Source of the DNA: CAMDPA01 sp965223035
GTDB taxonomy: Bacteria > Pseudomonadota > Alphaproteobacteria > Rhizobiales > Hyphomicrobiaceae
NCBI GenBank assembly: GCA_965223035.1
Contig: OZ244980.1
Location: forward strand, 496,001-560,000
Reading direction: 5' to 3'
Length of the DNA stretch: 64,000 nucleotides
Under the pieces are notes generated by a model, which saw nothing but the letters and a program-made list of their open reading frames with translations, searched no databases and was not told the origin of the DNA. Both the position numbers and the translations under genes were made by a program. Every line of letters begins with the position of its first letter. Position 1 is the first letter of the stretch. Shown here piece by piece: positions 61,584 to 64,000 of this stretch.

Positions 61584-62108
61584 TTACTGCTTTGCCCGGT
61601 TCGTCGCTGCATCTGGCGCGGCGGCCGTGCCGAGGACGGAAAGCGCCGCGTCAATGATCTCGGCGTATCCGGTGCAGCGGCACAGATTGCCCGAAAGCGC
61701 TTCGCGCAGATCACTTTCATTGAGACGGGTGCCGCGCCGCTCCAACTCTGTGAGCGTGATCAGAAAACCCGGTGTGCAAAAGCCGCACTGCAAGGCGAAA
61801 TGTTCGTGGAACGCTTGTTGCAGTGGGCTGAGGGCGCCGTCGGGTGCGGCGAGCCCTTCGATGGTCGTGATCTCGGCGCCCTCGGCCTGCACCGCCAGCA
61901 TCAGGCAGGAGCGGACGGCTCTGCCGTCAACCAACACGGTGCACGCGCCGCATACACCATGCTCGCAGCCGACGTGGGTGCCGGTGGCACCGATCTCCTG
62001 GCGCAGGAAATCGGTCAGCAGCATGCGCGGCTCGGCATAGCCCGTCGTTTCTTCGCCGTTGAGGAGAAAGGTGACCGGAACCTTGGCGTCGCGGCTCAGG
62101 ACAGGCAT
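61584..62108 (-). CDS. [2Fe-2S] small subunit of a molybdenum hydroxylase (CoxS-like)
   Basis: This 174-residue protein has both clusters of the family: plant-type C48, C53, C56, C68, and the helical-domain cluster C108, C111, C143, C145 (CGFCTPG ... CRCTGY). It passes electrons from the Mo site to FAD. It overlaps the FAD-subunit gene by 13 nt and has AGGAGG upstream of ATG 62108. Gene order L-M-S is that of a xanthine-dehydrogenase/CO-dehydrogenase family operon. Confidence 0.94.
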   Translation of the reverse strand: MPVLSRDAKVPVTFLLNGEETTGYAEPRMLLTDFLRQEIGATGTHVGCEHGVCGACTVLVDGRAVRSCLMLAVQAEGAEITTIEGLAAPDGALSPLQQAFHEHFALQCGFCTPGFLITLTELERRGTRLNESDLREALSGNLCRCTGYAEIIDAALSVLGTAAAPDAATNRAKQ

Positions 62109-62926
62109 GCGCTGGCCTCCTTGATGACCGTCTTGCCGAGGCGTCGGACCAGCTCGCGACGGTGTCTGGCCGTGGCGTGGATGTCATCGTAACCGCCGAG
62201 CTCCCAAGCGAACGCATTGAGCGCGTCGTCGAGATCCGCCTCTTGGGTGAGTGGCGGCCATTCGATCACGGTTGGCTTGTCAGCCACGCCGCCAACGCCG
62301 AGACGAATCCCCTGGCGGTTGGCCACACAGGCGATGGCGACAATGGCGAAGTCCCCGTGCCGGCGCGCGAATTCCGTGAAAGCATAGCCGCAATCGGCGC
62401 GCGCTTCGGGAAAGCGCGCGGCGACCATGACCTCGTCGGGCTGTTTGGCCGTCGTCAGCATGCCGATCTGAAAGTCTGATGCATCGAGCCGACGCTCGCC
62501 TGCCCGGCTTTGCAGCACCAATTCACCCCCTAATATGGCGATAGCGAGCGGCAATTCGGAACTGGGGTCGGCATGGCAGAGCGAACCGCACACGGTGCCT
62601 CTGTTTCGCGTCTGCACATGTCCGACGTGGCGCAGCATCGACTTGAGCAGCGGTGCCGCGGTTGGCAGCTGGGGCCACTCATCGAGCTGAGCTTGGCGCA
62701 CGCGACAGCCGATCTCGATGATGCCATCGGCGCAGGAGATCTGGTCGTAGCCGGGCATGCAGGCGAGATCGATCAGCACTTGCGGCTGCACCAGGCGCAT
62801 GTTCAGCATCGGCATCAGGGATTGGCCGCCGGCCAACACGCGCGCGTCATCGCCATGCGCCGCAAGCGCTTCCAGCACCTCGTCCATGTGGTGGGGTTTG
62901 AGATAGTCGAACGCAGCCGGCTTCAT
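62096..62926 (-). CDS. FAD-binding medium subunit of a molybdenum hydroxylase (CoxM-like)
   Basis: This 276-residue FAD protein of the CO-dehydrogenase medium-subunit family has the FAD motifs AGGQSLMPM (32-40) and TRNRGTVCGSLCHADPSSEL. The ATG overlaps the large-subunit stop by 4 nt. Together with the subunits on either side it forms a heterotrimeric hydroxylase that would hydroxylate an aromatic heterocycle, aldehyde or similar carbon; no CO-specific residue can be checked because the large subunit is incomplete. Confidence 0.94.
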   Translation of the reverse strand: MKPAAFDYLKPHHMDEVLEALAAHGDDARVLAGGQSLMPMLNMRLVQPQVLIDLACMPGYDQISCADGIIEIGCRVRQAQLDEWPQLPTAAPLLKSMLRHVGHVQTRNRGTVCGSLCHADPSSELPLAIAILGGELVLQSRAGERRLDASDFQIGMLTTAKQPDEVMVAARFPEARADCGYAFTEFARRHGDFAIVAIACVANRQGIRLGVGGVADKPTVIEWPPLTQEADLDDALNAFAWELGGYDDIHATARHRRELVRRLGKTVIKEASACLS

Positions 62927-64000
62927 TTGCGGGCTCCGAACAGGCCGCGCGCGCGGTCAGCCAGCGAGGTGCGTGCTTGGTCGGCGGGCGGCGCGGCTTG
63001 CGCCACCAGACGATTGAACACCTGCCGGATGAGACTGCGCGCAGCGCCGGACAACATGCGCCCGCCGACCGAGGCAACGGTGCCGGATAGATGCACCTCA
63101 TAATCGTAGCGCACCAGCGTTCCGGTCTCCTGTTGCTGCAGCGCGACATGGCCAACGCCGTGCGAGGAGCCCAGGGCGCCCTGCAATTGACCGTGGATGG
63201 TGAGGGAATTGGGCGGGTCAAGGTCGCTCAAGTCCACTACGGCATTGAAGTTGCCGCGCACCGGGCCGACCCCTAGACTGGCGAGCGCGGTGTAGGATGT
63301 TTCGGACCGGCGCTCGACGGCGCGACATCCCGGAATGATCCCAGCCAGCGCGTCGGGATCCATCAGGGTCTGCCAGACCACCTCCGGCGGCACCGGAACA
63401 AGCGTCTCGCCGGTGCCCGTCAGGCCGCCCGGTTGGGCCGCCGCGACGGTTCGCACGTCCGACGGTCTAGACGACAAAGCCGTGCCATCGGCGAGGCGAT
63501 CGGGCGGGGGCGGTTCTTCATCGCCATGAATCCACGCGAACACGCGTGCGGGAACCAGGGGCAATTGAATGTCATCACGCTCAAGGGCGTCGGCGACCGC
63601 GTTGGCGATGCAAACGGGCGTCGTCATGTTGTTGCCCTCCCCGATGCCTTTGGCGCCGGTCTTGGTATAGGGAGACGGCGTTTGGAAGGTGTGGATCACC
63701 TGCGGCCTCGGGATCTCATCGGCCGTGCCGATCAGATAATCTGCAAAAGTGCCGGAGCGAAACGAACCGTCGGGCAGGTAGGCAAACTCCTCAAAAAGTG
63801 CCGCGCCGACCGCAGCTGCAAACGATCCGCCGATCTGGCCCTCGGCCAATCCTGGATTGAGAATGACGCCGGCGTCGTGCGCCGTCACGTAGCGGTCGAT
63901 GGCGACCCGACCGGTCGTGCGGTCGATTTCCACTCCGCAGAAATCGAAGATGAAACCGTAGGCTAGCGAGGTGTTGATCTCGTCGTTGGCCGTGGTCGGC
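62923..64000 (-). CDS. Molybdenum hydroxylase large subunit (CoxL-like) fused to a C-terminal CoxG/SRPBCC domain, 5' end outside the window
   Basis: The last 359 codons are present; the gene continues past the right edge. The first half of the visible part is the molybdopterin domain end: TTANDEINTSLAYG, VTAHDAGVILNPGLAEGQIG and GAKGIGEGNN, which holds the conserved catalytic Glu. After a linker (about EEPPPPDRLADGTALSSRPS) comes a domain starting GETLVPVPPEVVWQTLMDPD, typical of CoxG/SRPBCC proteins, which in other operons are separate and are linked to membrane attachment of CO dehydrogenase. The fused tail ends with a basic helix LADRARGLFGARK. Confidence 0.92.
   Translation of the reverse strand, partial: PTTANDEINTSLAYGFIFDFCGVEIDRTTGRVAIDRYVTAHDAGVILNPGLAEGQIGGSFAAAVGAALFEEFAYLPDGSFRSGTFADYLIGTADEIPRPQVIHTFQTPSPYTKTGAKGIGEGNNMTTPVCIANAVADALERDDIQLPLVPARVFAWIHGDEEPPPPDRLADGTALSSRPSDVRTVAAAQPGGLTGTGETLVPVPPEVVWQTLMDPDALAGIIPGCRAVERRSETSYTALASLGVGPVRGNFNAVVDLSDLDPPNSLTIHGQLQGALGSSHGVGHVALQQQETGTLVRYDYEVHLSGTVASVGGRMLSGAARSLIRQVFNRLVAQAAPPADQARTSLADRARGLFGARK

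Noticed and set aside
60618..62192. A 524-codon open frame on the plus strand opposite the quinone oxidoreductase and CoxS-like genes
   Set aside because: It is antisense to two genes with complete motifs. Its translation has no recognisable domain and the composition expected of a GC-rich shadow frame.

Overview
The window is about 63% GC by eye and reads as a chromosomal accessory region of an alphaproteobacterium. Hyphomicrobiales (Rhizobiales) or Rhodospirillales are the likeliest orders. That placement is an inference from gene content (paa genes, many ABC/TRAP solute-binding proteins, CO-dehydrogenase-like hydroxylase), codon use, and abundant short palindromic intergenic repeats. No rRNA, tRNA or CRISPR array was seen.

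Layout. 1-3378 (minus): paaABCDE, the ring-1,2-phenylacetyl-CoA epoxidase operon, with paaE cut by the left edge. 3816-5658 (minus): a two-subunit Rieske ring-hydroxylating oxygenase, divergent from an aldo/keto reductase carrying a twin-arginine leader and a DUF6064-like membrane protein. 7551-8283: a repeat and IS5-family transposase debris. 8428-14884 (minus): an Fe3+/polyamine-type ABC importer with two ATPases plus an ACMSD-like amidohydrolase. 15065-32191: a dense block of small-molecule enzymes (dehydrogenases, SDRs, Rid protein, alpha/beta hydrolase, cyclase-type hydrolase, TPP enzyme, cupins, NodB deacetylase, Rieske ferredoxin, amidohydrolase, two metallo-beta-lactamase-fold proteins). 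32320-38092 (minus): a Dpp/Opp-type ABC importer with fused ATPases. 38771-39058: an adenylate cyclase remnant. 39346-42793: a molybdopterin enzyme pair resembling pyrogallol transhydroxylase. 43078-44094: a TAXI-type solute-binding protein. 44222-45413: a second transposase relic. 45411-49851: oxidoreductases and a LigI-like amidohydrolase. 50358-52349: an AT-rich island with two unfamiliar genes. 53180-60422: glycosyltransferase, two secreted or anchored MBL proteins, and small proteins. 60588-64000: quinone oxidoreductase and a CO-dehydrogenase-like hydroxylase whose large subunit is fused to a CoxG domain.

Together the genes suggest uptake and oxidative or hydrolytic breakdown of aromatic or heterocyclic acids: several binding proteins and ABC importers feed oxygenases, a transhydroxylase, amidohydrolase-superfamily decarboxylases/hydrolases and dehydrogenases. 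Substrates cannot be read from the sequence.

The strongest unexplained signal is a family of palindromic repeats bounded by CTAG (at least 13 copies, about 60 or 150 bp). One copy lies in frame inside an SDR gene. At least three genes end with a TAG stop formed by the terminal CTAG of an element (a fourth uses the CTA of a CTAA end). Nearly all clearly bounded copies have a net length divisible by three. One copy is split by seven 38-bp tandem repeats that keep a conserved hairpin. A second, longer repeat family also ends in CTAG.
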